From positions 62,001 through 126,000 of the forward strand of contig CAZMGV010000002.1 of assembly GCA_964565925.1 (NCBI GenBank): a stretch of 64,000 nt of DNA, in the 5' to 3' direction. The notes below the pieces were generated by a model, which saw only the letters and a list, made by a program, of their open reading frames with translations, ran no database searches and was not told where the DNA came from. The translations under genes were made by a program, and so were the position numbers. Below, one piece after another: positions 48,901-63,900 of the stretch (the first letter of the stretch is position 1; every line of letters starts with the position of its first letter). This DNA comes from CAZMGV01 sp964565925 (lineage in GTDB: Bacteria > JAGRBM01 > JAHCIT01).

Positions 48901-51900
48901 GGGATTCCGTCGTGGTCGGTGTCGGGATCGAGCGGATCGGTCCCGGCGGCCGTCTCGTTGCCGCGGCACGGCGGGTTGATCGTGAGCGAACCGTCGCACA
49001 GCCCGTCGCCGTCCGTATCGGCCGAGTACGGGTTGGTCCCGTCGATCAGCTCCTGCGTGTTCGAAATGCCGTCGCTATCGGCGTCGGTCAACGTGCTTAC
49101 AACCGTCGTATTGTCGACGGCGTTCGAATCGGCACCGTTCGTACCGTCGTCGGAGATCTGGCCGACCAGCACCAGCGTATGGACGCCGTTCGGAATCGGC
49201 GTATTCATCCTGACGGCATAGAACACCGATCCGGACCCTCCGATCGGGAGCGTGCCCACCGGATAGGCGCACGGCGTTCCGGAGAAGAAGTTCGGCGTGC
49301 AGAGCCAGCCTGTGGTGCTGTTCACGCTGTTGAACTCGGTGTTCGGCGGAACGTTGATCGCCAGCACGACGTTCGTCGCCGCCTGGTTGCCGAGGTTCTG
49401 GTAGCTCACCGTATAGATGACCAGATCGGACGGCTTCGCCAGTTCGCCATCGTCGACGATCGTGATGACGAGGTCAGGCGACGCCGACACCGGGGTCGTC
49501 ACGGTGCGGGTATTATTGCCCGGAGCCGGATCGGCGCCGTTAGCCCCGTCATCGGTGACCGAGAGGGTGAGAACGATATTCTCGGCGCCCGCCGGAACCG
49601 GATCGGCCACCTGGAGGGCGAACGTGCCGCTTCCCGTTCCGCCCGCCGCGAGGGAACCCGCCGCCAGATTGCAGACGCCGCCCGCCGCATTACCCGGGAT
49701 ACAGACCCAGCCCGCGGTCGAGGACCCCGGCACGAAGGTGGTGTTCGCCGGAACGGTCGCCTGCAGCACCAGATTGGCCGCACCCTGGTTGCCGTTGTTG
49801 GCGAACGAATACGAATGGACGATCGCTCCGCCCGGCGCCACCGCCAGCGGTGCGCCGGTCATTGCCGTCAGGACCAGATCGGGCTGCGCCACGAGCGCGA
49901 GTGTGCCCGCGCCGGAGTTGTCGAGCGGGTTCGGATCGGCGCCGTTCGTACCGTCGTCGGCCACCGAAGCCGCAAGCGGAATAAAGTCCAGGCCCGCCGG
50001 GGCTGACGGGTCCACGGTAACCGCGAACGCCACCGAACCCGACGCACCGGTCGCCAGACCGCCGGTCGTGACCGAGCAGACCGCGCCCGGATTGTTGTCC
50101 GGCGCGCAGGCCCATCCGGCCGTCGAAGAGCCGGGGCTGAAGACCGTATTGGCCGGAACCGTCGCCGTCACCGTCACGCCGGTTGCGCCCTGGGTCCCGC
50201 TGTTATCAAACGAAATGGTGAACACGCCCGTGCCGCCCGGAGCGACGCTGCCGATGCCCGCCACGCCGGTGAGCGCAAGGTCCGGTTCCGCGTCGAGCGG
50301 GGTCGTGTCGGTGCTGGTGTTGTCGGCCGGACTGGCATCGGCGCCGTTACTGCCGTCGTCCGTAATGCTGCCCGTGAACGTGAGAACCGGCGCGCCGGCC
50401 GGAGCCGTGGCGTTCGCTGTCGCCGTGAAGATCGCCGAGCCGCCGGAGCCTGCCGGCAGGTTTCCGATCGCCAGCGTGCAGACCGAACCCGCCAGATTCG
50501 CCGGCGAGCAGGCCCAGCCGCCGCCGCCCGCGAAGTTCGCGTTCACCGGAATAGTCGCCAGCAGCTTCACACCGGCAGCTTCCTGTGTGCCGTTGTTCTG
50601 GTAGCTGAACGTGTAGTCCACCGGGCTTCCCGGCGAGACGGTCGCGCCACTGTCGGACACCGTGACCGCAAGGTCCGGCTCGGCGTCGATGGCCGTCGAT
50701 TCGGAACGGCTGTTGTTGGCAGCCACCGGGTCAGCGCCGTTCGCGCCGTCGTCCGCCGCCGTCATCGTGACCGAGAAGGCCGAGACACCCGATGCGACCG
50801 GCCCGGCGATCGTCACGGCGAAGTCGCCCGTTCCGGTCGCCCCGGCCGCGAGCCCGCCCGTATTGAGGGTGCAAACGGAACCGGCGTTGTTGTCCGGCGA
50901 GCAGGACCAGCCGGCCGTCGAATTCAGCGCATCGAAGCTCGTGTAGACGGGCAGCGTGACGCTCAGGAGGACGTTTGTCGCGCCCTGGTTGCCGTCGTTG
51001 GAGAACCCGTAGGCGTAGTCGATGCCGTCGCCCGGCGCGCCGGAGACAGGCGCATCGGCCAGCGACGTCATATGCAGGTCGGGCTGCGCGTTGATGTCCA
51101 CCGAACCGCTGGCGGAGTTGTTGACCAGGTTCGGATCGACGCCGTTCGTGCCGTCGTCCGACAGCGAGACGGTGACCGGGATCGAATTGACCCCCGCCGG
51201 CAGCGTGTTCGCCACCGTCACCGCGAAGGTGACCGAGCCGTTCGCACCGGCCGCCAGCGCGCCCGTATTGAGTGTGCAGACGGACCCGGCGTTATTATCG
51301 GGCAGACAGACCCAGCCCGCCGTTGAAGCGCCGGAATTGAAGGTCGTGTTCGGCGGAACCGTCGCCGTGGCCGTCACGCCCGTGGCCCCCTGCGAGCCGG
51401 TATTGGCGAACGTCACCACATACGAGGCCGTTCCCCCCGGTACTGCCGCCGGGCCGCCGGTCACGCCTGTGAGCGAGAGGTCCGGAGCGGCGTCGACCGT
51501 GGTGGCTTCGGTTGCCGTGTTGTTGGCGGCGTTCAGATCGGCGCCGTTCGCACCGTCATCCGATGCTGTCGCCGTGAGGGATACCTGGGTGACACCCGAC
51601 GGAACCTGGCTGTTCACCGTGACGGCCAGCGTAACGTTCGAGGCCGATCCGGAAGCGATCGCCCCGACCGGGAACGTGCAGGTGGCGGAGGCATTGAAAT
51701 CCGGCGTGCAGACCCAGCCAAGCGTCGAGCCGCCCGGCGAGAAACTCGTGTTCGCCGGAATAGTGGCCGTCAGAACCACTCCCGTCGCGCCCTGCGTCCC
51801 CGTATTGCCCGCCGTGAGCGTGTAACCCACGAGGTTGCCCGGGGCGACCGTCGCGCCGCCGTCCGTGATGGAGAGCGTAAGATCGGGCGCCGCGTTCAGC

Positions 51901-54900
51901 GTCACCGAAGCGTTGCGCGTATTGTCGGCGGCGTTCGGATCGGCGCCGTTGGCGCCGGTGTCCGTGGCGGTCATCGTGAGCGTCGAGACCGCGACACCCG
52001 AGGGCACCGGTCCCGTGAGCTGAACCGCGAAAGAACCCGTGCCGGTTCCACCGGCCGCGAGCGCGGCGGTCGCCAGGGTGCAGGTGGAGCCCGCATTATT
52101 GTTCGGCACGCAGAGCCAGCCCGCCGTCGAGGAGCCCGGCACGAACACGCTGTTGGCCGGGACCACCGCCGTGAGGGTTACCGCACCGGAGCCCTCATTG
52201 CCGTTATTGGCGAAATTGTAGGTAAAGGTCACCGTATCGCCGGGAGCGCCCGACGCCGGAGCCGCCGCGAGACCGGTCATCACGAGATCGGGCTGGGCGA
52301 CAATCGTCACCGAACCGGTTCCGCTGTCGTTGGCCGCGTTGGAATCGGTGCCGTTCGAGCCGTCATCCGCCACCGTCACGGTGACCGGGATCGAGCTCGT
52401 GCCTCCCGGGACCGGCGAATCCACCGTAATGGCGAACAGCTTGGAACCCGTGCCGCCCGCTTCGACCGTACCGGTGTTCAGCGTGCAGACCGATCCGGCG
52501 CTGCCGTCCGGCAGACAGACCCAGCCGCCCGAGGACGCGCCGGGGTTGAACGTCGAGTTGGCCGGAACGGCCGCCGTCAGCGTCGTGCCGGTGGAGCCGC
52601 GCGTGCCTATATTCTCGTAGCCGATCGTATAGATCGCCGTTCCGCCCGGCGCCGCCGGAGTTCCGCCGGTGACGCCAGTGATCCGCAGGTCGGGGTGGCC
52701 GTCGATACCGGTCGTATCGGTGGAAGTATTGTCGGCCGCGTTCCCGTCGGTCCCGTTCGATCCGTCATCGCTAATGCTGCCGGTGAGGGAAAGGTTCAGC
52801 ACGCTCGCCGGGATGACCGGGTTCGTGAGAACCGCGAAGTTCGCCGTACCCGTGGCGCCCGACGCCAGCGTGCCCACCGATACCGTGCAGACGGAACCGG
52901 ACAGGATGTTCGGCGAGCAGGCCCAGCCTCCGCCGCCGTTGAAGGAGGCGTTGGCGGGGATCGTCGCCGTCAGCACCACGCCGGTCGAGGCGCGGTCGCC
53001 GTTGTTGGCGTAACTGAAAAGGTAGGTCACCACACCGCCCGGCGAGACCGTCGCTCCGCCGTCGGACACCGTGACGGCGAGGTCCGGGTGCGCGTCGAGC
53101 ACGGTCAGCTCTGTGCGCGAATTGTCCGACAGCACCGGATCGGCGCCGTTGGCGGCGTCGTCCGAGACCGACATCGTGAGCGAAATGTTCGAGGTTCCGC
53201 CCGGCACGGAGTTTGCCACAAGGACGGTATAGGTTCCGTTTCCGGTACCACCGACCGCCAGTGCGCCTGTGTTGAGCGTGCAGACCGATCCGGAGTTGTC
53301 ATTTGGGATACAGTTCCATCCGGCGGTCGAGCTGCCCGGAACGAACGTGCCGTTGGCCGGGACCGTTGCCGTCAGGGTCACGCCGGTCGCGCCCTGGCTG
53401 CCGCTGTTCGTGAACGAGTACGAATAGGTGATCGTATCACCGGGTGCGACCGTCGCCGGAGCATCCGTCAGCGCCGTCATCACGAGGTCGGGCTGGGCAT
53501 TGACTGTCACCGATCCCGTCGCGCTGTCGTTCAGCGGGTTCGGGTCGGCGCCGTTGGCGCCGTCATCAGCGATCGAGACCGTCACCGGAATCGTATTGAT
53601 ACCGGCCGGCAGCGTCGCCGCTACGGTCGCGGCATAGGTGACAGACCCCGCCGCTCCGGCCGCCAGCGAGCCCGTGTTGATCGTGCAGACCGAACCGGCG
53701 CTATTGTCCGGCAGGCAGACCCAGCCGCCCGTCGAAGCGCCTGCATTGAAGGTCGTGTTCGGCGGGACCGTCGCCGTCAGGGTTACGCCCGAGGCGCCGT
53801 GGTTACCCGTGTTGGAGTAGGCGACGGTGTAGGTGGCCGTGCCACCGGCACTGGCGGCCGGTCCGCCGGTCACCGACGTGAGCGACAGGTCGGGGACCGA
53901 GCCCAATGTCGTGATTTCGGTGGCCGTATTGTCGGCGCCGTTCAGATCCGCGCCGTTACTGGCATCGTCCGAGAGCGTTCCGGTCAGCGAGATCACGCTG
54001 ACCCCGACCGGGATCGTCGCGTCCACAGTGACTATATAGGTCGTAGATCCCGTGGCGCCCGTGGCGAGCGTGCCGATCGACCGTGTGCAGACCGCGCCCG
54101 GATTGTTGTCCGGCGTGCAGGACCAGCCCGCGCCTCCGTTAAAGGTCGTGTGCGCCGGCACGGTCACAACAAGCGTGACTCCGGTCGAGTCCTGGGTCCC
54201 GTTATTGCTGTAGTCGAGCGTGTAACTGACCGTTCCGCCCGGCGCCGCCGTGGCGCCGCCGTCGGTAACCGAGAGCAGCAGGTCCGGCGCCGCGCTCAGC
54301 GCCGTCAGTTCCGTGCGGGTATTGTTGGCCGCCGTCGGGTCGACGCCGTTAGTGCCGTCGTCCGACGCCGTCATGGTGAGCGATACGTTCGGCTGGCCCG
54401 ACGGGATCGTCACATCCACGAGGACCGCGAAGCTGCCCGATACGGTACCGGTCACCGCCAGCGTTCCCACCGGCAGCGTACAGACCGAACCCGCGTTGTC
54501 ATTGGGAATACAGTTCCAGCCCGCCGTCGAACTGCCCGGAACGAAAGTCGTGCTCGCCGGCACGGTCGCCGTGAGCGTGACGCCGGAGGCGCCGCGGTTG
54601 CCGCTGTTCACCGCTGAATAGGAGTAAGTGACCGTGCCGCCCGGTGCCGTGGACGCCGGTGCGTCGGTGAGCGCCGTCATCACAAGGTCCGGATAGGCGC
54701 CGGTGACGGCGACCGAACCGTTGCCGCTGTCGTTGGAGGCGTCGGGATCGGCGCCGTTGGTGCCATCGTTCGACAGCATGATGGTCGCCGGGATCGAGCT
54801 GACCCCTGCCGGCAGCGGCGACGTAACCGTCACGGCAAATACGACCGTGCCGTTCGCGCCCGGCTGGAGTGTCCCCGCGGTGAACGTGCAGGTCGCACCC

Positions 54901-57900
54901 GGGTTATTATCCGGTGCGCACACCCATCCGGCCGTCGAAGCGCCCGGGCTGAATACCGAATTCGCCGGAACGACGGCGGTCAGGGTGACGCCCGTGGCTC
55001 CGCGATTGCCGGTATTGGAATAGCTGGCGGTGAAGCTCGCCGTTCCGCCCGGAGCGGCCGGGGATCCACCGGTCACGCTTGCCATGTTGAGGTCCGGAGC
55101 CGCAGTAACCGGCGTCGTATCGGAAGCCGTGTTGTTGGCGGGTGCCGGATCGGCGCCGTTGGCGCCGTCGTCGGCCACCGATCCGCTGATCGAGAGCTGC
55201 AGCGCACCGGCCGCCACTGTGCTGTTCACCAGCACCGGGAAGTTCGCCGTCGTACTGGCACCGGCCGCCACCGATCCCACGTTGACCGAGCAGAAGGCGC
55301 CCGCGCCGTTGTTGGGCGAGCAGGTCCAGCCGCCGCCACCGTTGAAGGTCGTATTGGCCGGCACTGCCGTCGTGAGTGTCACTCCCGTGGCGCCCTGGTC
55401 CCCGTTGTTCGCATAAGCGAACGTATAGGTCACCGTACCGCCGGGGTTCACACCTGCCACCCCGTCTGTGATGCTGAGCGAGAGCTCAGGCTGGGCGTTC
55501 AGCGTCGTCGCTTCCGTCCGGCTGTTGTCGGCCGGGGCCGGATCGGTTCCGTTCGCGCCGTCATCGGCGATCGAAACCGTCAGAGATATGTTCGCGACCG
55601 AAGCCGCCACCGACGCAACCACCTGGACCACGAATGTGCCGCTTCCGGTACCGCCCGCCGCGACGGTTCCCGCCGCCAGCGTGCAGGTGGAACCGGCCGT
55701 ATTGCCTGGTACACAGATCCAGCCCGGCGTCGAGCTGCCGGGGATGAAGTCCGAATTCGCCGGTACGGTTGCCGTGAGCGCCACGTTCGCGGCGCCGCGG
55801 TTGCCGTTGTTGGCGTAGTCGTAGGTGTAGGTGATCGTATCCGTCGGCTGAACGGCCGCCGGAGCGTCCGAGAGCGCCGTCATGACGAGATCCGGATGGG
55901 CGCCGGTGATGTTCACCGTACCCGACGCCGTATTGTTGGCCGCGTTGGGATCGGCGCCGTTCGAGGCATCGTCGGCAACGCTCGCGGTGAGCGACAGGGA
56001 GTTCACCCCCGCCGGCAGCGCCGCGTTGACCGTCGCCGCGAAGATCGCCGAGCCGGACGACCCGGCGCCCAGAGCGCCTGCCGCCAGCGTGCAGACCGAT
56101 CCGGGGTTGTCGTCCGGCGCGCAGGCCCATCCGGCCGTCGAAGCGCCCGCGTCGAAGACCATGTTGGCCGGGACCGTCGCCGTGAGCGTCACGCCCGTGG
56201 CGCCCTGATTCCCGCCGTTCGAATACGACAGCGTCCAGAGAGCGTCCGAACCCGGGGAAGCCGGAGCGCCGCCCGCGACACTAACCATCACCATATCGGG
56301 CTGGGCGGTGACCGGAGTCGAATCGAGATTGCTGTTGTCGGCGGGGTTCTGGTCCGGACCGTTGGCGCCGTCGTCGGCGGCGCTGCCGGTGAACGTGATG
56401 GCCGTGACCCCGGCCGGAACCGTCGCCGTCACCTGAACGGCGAAGTCGATGGAATCCGCCGCCCCGGCCGGCAGATCGCCCGCCGCGAAGGTGCAGGTGG
56501 AGCCCGCCGTAAAGCCGGTGCAGACCCAGCCCAGGCTGGAGCCCGCCGGGCTGAACGTGGTGTCGGCCGGAACCGTAGCGGTCAACACAATTCCGGTCGA
56601 GTCCTGGTCGCCGCTGTTGTCAATTCCGTAGGTGTAGACGACCGTGCCGCCGGGCACCGTCGTGGCTCCGCCGTCCGAGATCGTCACGACGAGATCAGGG
56701 GCGGCGTCGAGCACCGTGCTTTCCGAATGGGTATTATCCGCCGGGGCCGGATCGGCGCCGTTCGCGCCGTCGTCTCCGATGCTCAGCGTCAGCGTGATTA
56801 GCGACGTGGCGCCCGGGACAGGATCGATCACGTCAACCGAGAATACGTCCGTGCCGGTGCCGGTGCCGCCCGAAGCCAGCGCGCCGACTGTATTCGTGCA
56901 GACGGAGCCCGCGTTGTTGTCCGGCACACAGGACCATCCGGCCGCCGAATTGCCCGGGTTGAATACCGTGTTGGCCGGGACCGCCGCCGTAAGCTTCACG
57001 CCCGAGGCGCCCTGGTTGCCGGTATTGGCGTAGTCGTAGGTGTAGTCGACCGATCCGCCGGGCGAGACCGTCGCCGGGGCGTCGGTCAGCGCCGTTATCG
57101 AGAGATCCGGCTGGGCACCGTTCACGGTTACGGAACCCGTCGCACTGTTGTTCGCCGCCACCGGGTCGGCGCCGTTCGCGCCGTCGTCGGCAGCCGACGC
57201 CGTCACCGGAATGCTGTTCACACCGGCCGGAAGCGTAGCCGCCACCGTCAGCGCGTAGGTGAGCGAACCGGAGACGCCTGCCGCCAGAGCGCCGACCGTG
57301 TTGGCGCAGACCGAGGCCGGATTGCCGTCCGGCACACAGGTCCACCCGGCCGTCGAATCAGCCGCATCGAAGGTCGTGTTGGCCGGAACCGTCACGGCGA
57401 CCGCGAAACCGGTGGAGTTCTGGTTGCCCGCGTTCGAGTAACCGATCGTATAGCTGGCCGTACCGGACGGCGTCGTCGCCGGACCGCCGGTAACGCCCGT
57501 AATCGCCGGGTCGGGCTGCGCAGTCACCGGTGTCGTGTCGCTCGCGGCGTTATCGCCCGGCACCAGGTCGGCGCCGTTCGCGCCGTCGTCGGCGACCGAC
57601 GCCGAGAACAGGAGCTGGGTAATGCCCGCCGGGAGCGACGAAACCGCCTGTACGCCGAAGGTCTTTGAACCGTTGGCGAGCACGGCGAGGTTTCCGACGC
57701 TCATCGAACAGACAGCGCCCGCGCTGAAGTTCGGCGCGCAGACCCAGCCGATGCTGGAACCCGTGGCCGTGAAGGTGCCATTGGCCGGAACCGTGGCCGT
57801 GAGCACAAGGCCGGCCGCGTCCTGGGTGCCGTTATTCACATACGAAAGCGTATAGGAGACGTTGCCGCCGGGCACCGTCGTCGCACCGCCGTCCGTCACC

Positions 57901-60900
57901 GACAGGACGAGGTCCGGGGCCGCATTGAGCGTGGTCGCTTCGTTGCGCGAATTGTCCGCAGGGGTCGGATCGGCGCCGTTGGTGCCGTCGTCGTTCAGCG
58001 ACATGGTCAGGGAGATCGTCGCCGCACCGCCCGGCACCGGGTTCGCCACATTGACGAAGAAAGTCCCGTTGCCCGTTCCGGCCACCGCGACCGCACCGGC
58101 GTTCAGCGTACAAGCCGAACCGGCGTTGTTGTCCGGTACGCATACCCAGCCGGCCGTCGAAGACGCCGGTACGAAAGATGTATTTGCCGGAACCGTCGCA
58201 TGCAGCACGACACCGGTCGCACCCTGATTGCCGTTGTTGGCATAGTTATAGGTGTAGGTAATCGACCCGCCCGGCGCGACCGCCGCCGGTGCGTCGGAGA
58301 GTGCGGTCATCACGAGGTCCGGCTGGGCGCCGTTTACCGTGACCGAACCGGTCGCGCTGTTGTTGGCGGCCACCGGATCGGCGCCGTTCGCACCGTCGTC
58401 TGCCGCATTCGCGGTAATCGAAATACTGTTCACACCGGCCGGGAGCGTCGCCGCCACGGTCAGTGCGTAGGTGAGCGACCCGGAGACGCCTGCCGCCAGT
58501 GCGCCGACCGTATTGGTGCAGACCGAGGCCGGGTTGTTGTTCGGCACGCAGGACCAGCCGGCGGTCGAGGCGCCTGCATTAAACACGGTATTGGCCGGGA
58601 CCGTCACCGTCACCCTGAAGCCGGTGGAGTTCTGGTTGCCCGCGTTCGAGTAACCGACCGTATAGGTTGCCGCGCCGGACGGAGTCGTCGCCGGGCCGCC
58701 GGTGACGGCCGTGATCGCCGGATCGGGCTGGGCCGTGATGGCGGTCGTGTCGTTCGCAGTATTGTCGCCCGGCACCAGGTCAACGCCGTTTGCGCCGTCG
58801 TCGGCAACCGTTGCCGAGAACGAAAGCTGGGTGATGCCCGCCGGAACCGTCGAGGCGACCGTGACGGCGAACGGAGCGGTTCCGGACCCGCCCGCTATCA
58901 CCGAACCGAGCGGAACCGTACAGGTGGAACCGGCATTGTTGTCCGGCGCACAGGTCCAGCCGCCACCGCCGTTGAAGGTGGAGTTCGCCGGGACCGACGC
59001 CGTGATGATGATTCCGGTCGCCGCCTGGGTGCCGTTGTTGGCATAGCCGACCGTGTAGGTGACCGTTCCGCCCGGCACGACCGTCGCGCCGCCGTCCGAG
59101 GCGGTGAGCGAGAGATCCGGCGCCGCATCGAACACGGTGCTTTCGGTGTGAATATTGTCGGCCGGGGTGAGGTCGGCACCGTTGGCGCCGTCATCGGACA
59201 GGGTCAGCGTGACCGAAATCGCGGACGGACCGGCCGGAGCGGGTGTCACGACATCGACCGAGAAAGTTCCGCCGGCGGTGCCGCCCACGGCCAGCGCGCC
59301 AATGGTGACCGTGCAGGCCGATCCCGCCGCGCTGCTGGGCACGCAGACCCAGCCAGGCGTCGACGCCAGCGGGTCGAACGCCGTGTTCGCGGGCACAACC
59401 GCCGTCAGGATGACGCCGGTCGAGCCCCGGTTGCCGTTGTTGGCGACCGTATAGGCGTAGTCGAGGTCTCCGCCCGGCTGAACCGGGTCCGGGGTATCAG
59501 TCACCGAAGTGATGACGAGATCGGGGTGAGCGCCGCCGATGGCGACCGCGCCCGTGGCGCTGTTGTTCGTAACGTTCGGATCGGCTCCGTTCGCGCCGTC
59601 GTCGGATGCCGTGGCCGTCAGGGAGATGGACGACACGCCCGACGGCAACGTGGCCGCCACGTCGACGGCGTAGGTCACGCTGCCGGTGTTGCCCGCGCCG
59701 AGCGCGCCGATGGTCAGGGTACAGGCAGACCCTGCGTTATCGTCCGGCACACACGTCCAGCCGGCGGTCGAAGCGCCGGCATTGAACGTCGTATTCGCCG
59801 GGACCGTCGTCGTCAGCTTGAAGCCGGTCGCGCCCTGGTTGCCTGCGTTCGAATAGTTGACCGTATAGGAAGCCACGCCGCCGGGCGTCGTGGCGGGTCC
59901 GCCGACCACACCCGTCACGGCCGGATCCGGCTGCGCGGTGAACGCGTCCGTATCGGTCGCGCTGTTGTTGGCTGGCGTCGGGTCGACTCCGTTAGTACCG
60001 TCGTCGGCGATCGCCGCCGTGTAGACGAGCGAGGCCACACCCGCCGAGACGGTCGAAACCGTCTGCAGGGCGAAGGTCCTGGTGCCGCTGCCGCCGGAGG
60101 CGATGGTGCCGAGGCTGAACGTGCAGATCGATCCGGGGTTGAAGTCGGGGCTGCAGATCCAGCCGACCGTCGAACCGGTGCCGGTGAAGGATGCGTTTGC
60201 GGGCACGGTCGCCGTCAGTGCGACGTTTGTCGCGCTCTGGCTGCCGGTGTTCGAATAGGCGAGCGTGTAGATCACGCTTCCGCCCGGCGCGACGGAGGCG
60301 GCGCCGTCGGTAGCCGTCAGGGACAGATCGGGCGTCGCGTCCAGAACCGTCGCTTCCGTGCGCGAATTATCGGCCGGGGACGGATCGGCACCGTTGGCGC
60401 CGTCGTCGTTCAGCGACACGGTCAGCGAGACCGTCGCCGCGCCGCCCGGAACCGGATTCGCCACGTTGACGAAGAACGTCCCCGTGCCCGTTCCCGCCAC
60501 GGCGAGCGCTCCGGCATTAAGGGTACAGGCGGAACCGGCGGTGTTATCCGGCACGCATACCCACCCGGCTGTCGAAGACGCGGGCACGAACGCCGTATTC
60601 GCCGGGACCGTCGCATGGAGCACGACGCCCGTAGCGCCCTGATTGCCGTTGTTCGCATAGTCGTACGTGTAGGTAACCGAGCCGCCCGGGACGACCGTCG
60701 CCGGAGCGTCGGAGAGTCCGGTCATGACAAGATCCGGCTGCGCCCCGTTGATCGTAACGGAACCGCTCGCGCTGTTGTTGGCGGCCACCGGGTCGGCGCC
60801 GTTGGTGCCGTCGTCGGCCGCGGTAGCGGTAATCGAAATGCCGTTCACGCCGGCCGGGAGCGTAGCCGCCACCGTCAGCGCATAAGTGAGCGATCCGGAA

Positions 60901-63900
60901 GCCCCTGCCCCCAGTGCACCGATCGTGTTGGTACAGACCGAACCTGGGTTGTTGTCCGGCACGCAGGCCCAGCCGGCGGTAGAAGCGCCCGCATTGAACG
61001 TCGTGTTCGCCGGGACCGTCACCTTCACATTGAAACCGGTCGAACCCTGGTTGCCGGCGTTCGAGTAGTTGACCGTATAGCTCGCCACGCCGGACGGCGT
61101 CGTCGCCGGGCCGCCCGTGACGCTGGTGATCGCCGGATCGGGCTGGGCCGTGACCGGAGTCGAATCGGAGTTCGAATTGTCGCCGCCGTTCTGGTCCGCA
61201 CCGTTGGACAGATCGTCGGCCACACTCGCCACAAGCGTGACGGAGGCTACTGCCGCCGGAACGGTAGCGTTCACCTGAACCCCGAAGGTCTTGGAGCCCG
61301 CCGCCAGCACCGCCAGATTTCCGGCGCTCATCGTGCAGACCGCGCCCGCGCTGAAGTCCGGCGCGCAGACCCAGCCGACGCTGGAGCCCACCGGCGTGAA
61401 CGCCGTGTTCGCCGGAATGGTCGCCGTCAGCACCAGGCCCGTCGCATCCTGCGTGCCACTGTTCACATAAGAGAGCGTGTACGAGACATTGCCGCCGGGG
61501 GCCGTCGTCGCACCGCCGTCGGAAACGGACATCACAAGATCGGGCGCCGCATCGAGCACGGTCGTCTCGTTGCGGGTGTTGTTCGCGGGCGTGGGATCGG
61601 CGCCGTTCGCGCCGTCGTCGGCGGCCACGATCGTAAACGACAGCGACGCCACACCCGAAGGTACCGGATCGTCCACGTCGACCGAGAAAACGCCGCTCCC
61701 GGAACCGGCCGCGGCGACCGCGCCAGCCATAAAGGTACAGACCGATCCGGCGCCGTTACCCGGCACGCAGACCCATCCGACCGTCGAAGCGCCCTGATTG
61801 AACGTCGTATTCGCCGGGACCGAGGCAGTGAAGGTAACACCCGTAGCACCCTGGTTGCCGCTGTTGGCGTAGCTGTAGTCGTAGTCGACCGACCCGCCGG
61901 CCGTGACTGTCGCCGGGGTGTCGGACAGAGCCGTCAGGACTATATCCGGCTGCGCGCCGCTGATGGTGACCGAACCGCCGGCGCTGTTGTTCGCCAGGTT
62001 CGGATCGGCGCCGTTGGCGCCGCTGTCGGTGACGCTGGCCAGGATGGAAATACTGTTGATGCCCGCCGGAAGCGTCGCGGCGACCGTGAGCGCGTAGGTC
62101 GCCGAACCCGAGGCGCCGCCCGCAAGCGTCCCGACGTTGATCGTGCAGACCGAAGCCGGGTTGTTGTTCGGCACGCAGGCCCAGCCGGCCGTCGAGGCGC
62201 CCGCATTGAACGTCGTGCTGGCCGGGACCGTCACGCTCAGGGTAACGGCCGCCGCACCGCGGTTTCCTATGTTCGAGTAGCCGATGGCGTAGCTGGCCGT
62301 GCCCGACGGCGCCGCCGCCGGTCCGCCGGTCACTGCCGTGACGGTGAGGTCCGGCGCGCCGCTGAACGGCGTCGTATCGGAGGCGCTGTTATTGGCCGCA
62401 TTTCCGTCGGCCCCGTTGGTGCCGTCGTCGGCGATGGAGGCCGAGATAGCGAGCTGCGTCGTTCCGGCCGGAACGGGACTCATCGCCGCCACCGTGAAGG
62501 CGACCGAACCGCTGCCGCCCACCGACACATTGCCCACGCTGACCGTGCAGGTGGAACCGGCGTTGTTCGACGGCGCGCAGGACCAGCCCGCGCCTCCGCT
62601 GAAGGTCGAGCTCGCCGGGACCGTCGTGGTGATGACCGCGCCGGTGGCGTTCTGCGTACCTGTGTTCCCGTACGACATCGTGTAGGTGACGCTGCCCCCG
62701 GGGGCGACCGTTCCGCCGCCTTCGGTAACGCTCAAGGTCAGGTCCGGGACCGCCGTGAGCGAAGTCGACTCGCTGCGCGTGTTATTGGCCGTGTTGCTGT
62801 CGGCGCCATTGGCGGCGTCGTCGGCGATGGACATAGTAAGCGTCACATCCGGCACACCTGCCGGGATCGAAGCCGCCGCCTGGACGGCGAACGTGCCGCT
62901 ACCGGAACCCGCCGCCGCCAGCGCGCCGATACTGAAGGTACAGGCCGAACCGGCATTGTTGTTCGGCAGGCAGGTCCAGCCCGCCGTCGAACTGGCTGGC
63001 AGGAAAGTCGTATAGAGCGGCACGGTGGCCGAGAGCCCTGCTCCCGTCGAACCCTGGTTGCCGCTGTTGGCGTAGTTGTAGGTATAGGTGACCGTGCCGC
63101 CCGCGTTGATCGACACCGGCGCGTCGACAATCGAAGTAACCGCGAGGTCCGGGAATGCGTTCAGCGTCACCGAACCCGAGGCGCTGTTGTTGCCGGGGGT
63201 GAGATCGGCGCCGTTGGTCGTATCGTCGCCGCTGCCCACCGTGATGCCGACCGTATTGATGCCGGCGGCGACCGTCGCCGCCACGGTGACGGCAAAGTTC
63301 GCCACGCCGGTCGCAGAGGCCGCCAGACCGCCGATGGTGTCGGTGCAGGTCGAACCCGCGTTGTTGTTCGGCACGCAGACCCAGCCGGCACCCGTGAACG
63401 TCGTACCCGCCGGAACGGTCGTCGTCAGGGTGACGCCCGTGGCGCCCTGCGTTCCGATATTTCCATAGCCCACCGCGAAGGTGACGGCGCCGCCCGGAGC
63501 GACCGCGCCGCTGCCGGCGACCGACGTAACCGTGATGTCCGGTGCTGCCGTGACCGGCGTCGTGTCGCTGCCGGAGTTATTACCCGGCGTCGGATCGGCG
63601 CCGCCCGTGCCGTCGTTGGTGATACTGACCGTGACGCTGAGATTGTTGATACCCGCGGCCACCGGGCTCGTCAGCCCCAGTATGAGGGACGCCGTCGCAC
63701 CGGTGGCGGCGCCGATGCTCGGGGCCGTCAGGGTACAGACCGATCCGGCCAGATTGTTCGGCACACAGCTCCAGGCGCCGCCGCCGGCGTAGGTCGTGTT
63801 GGCCGGGACGGTGGTCGTCAGCGTCACGCCCGAAGCGGTCTGGGTGCCGTTGTTCTGGTACGACACCGTATAGGCGACCACGTTGCCGGGGGTGACCGAT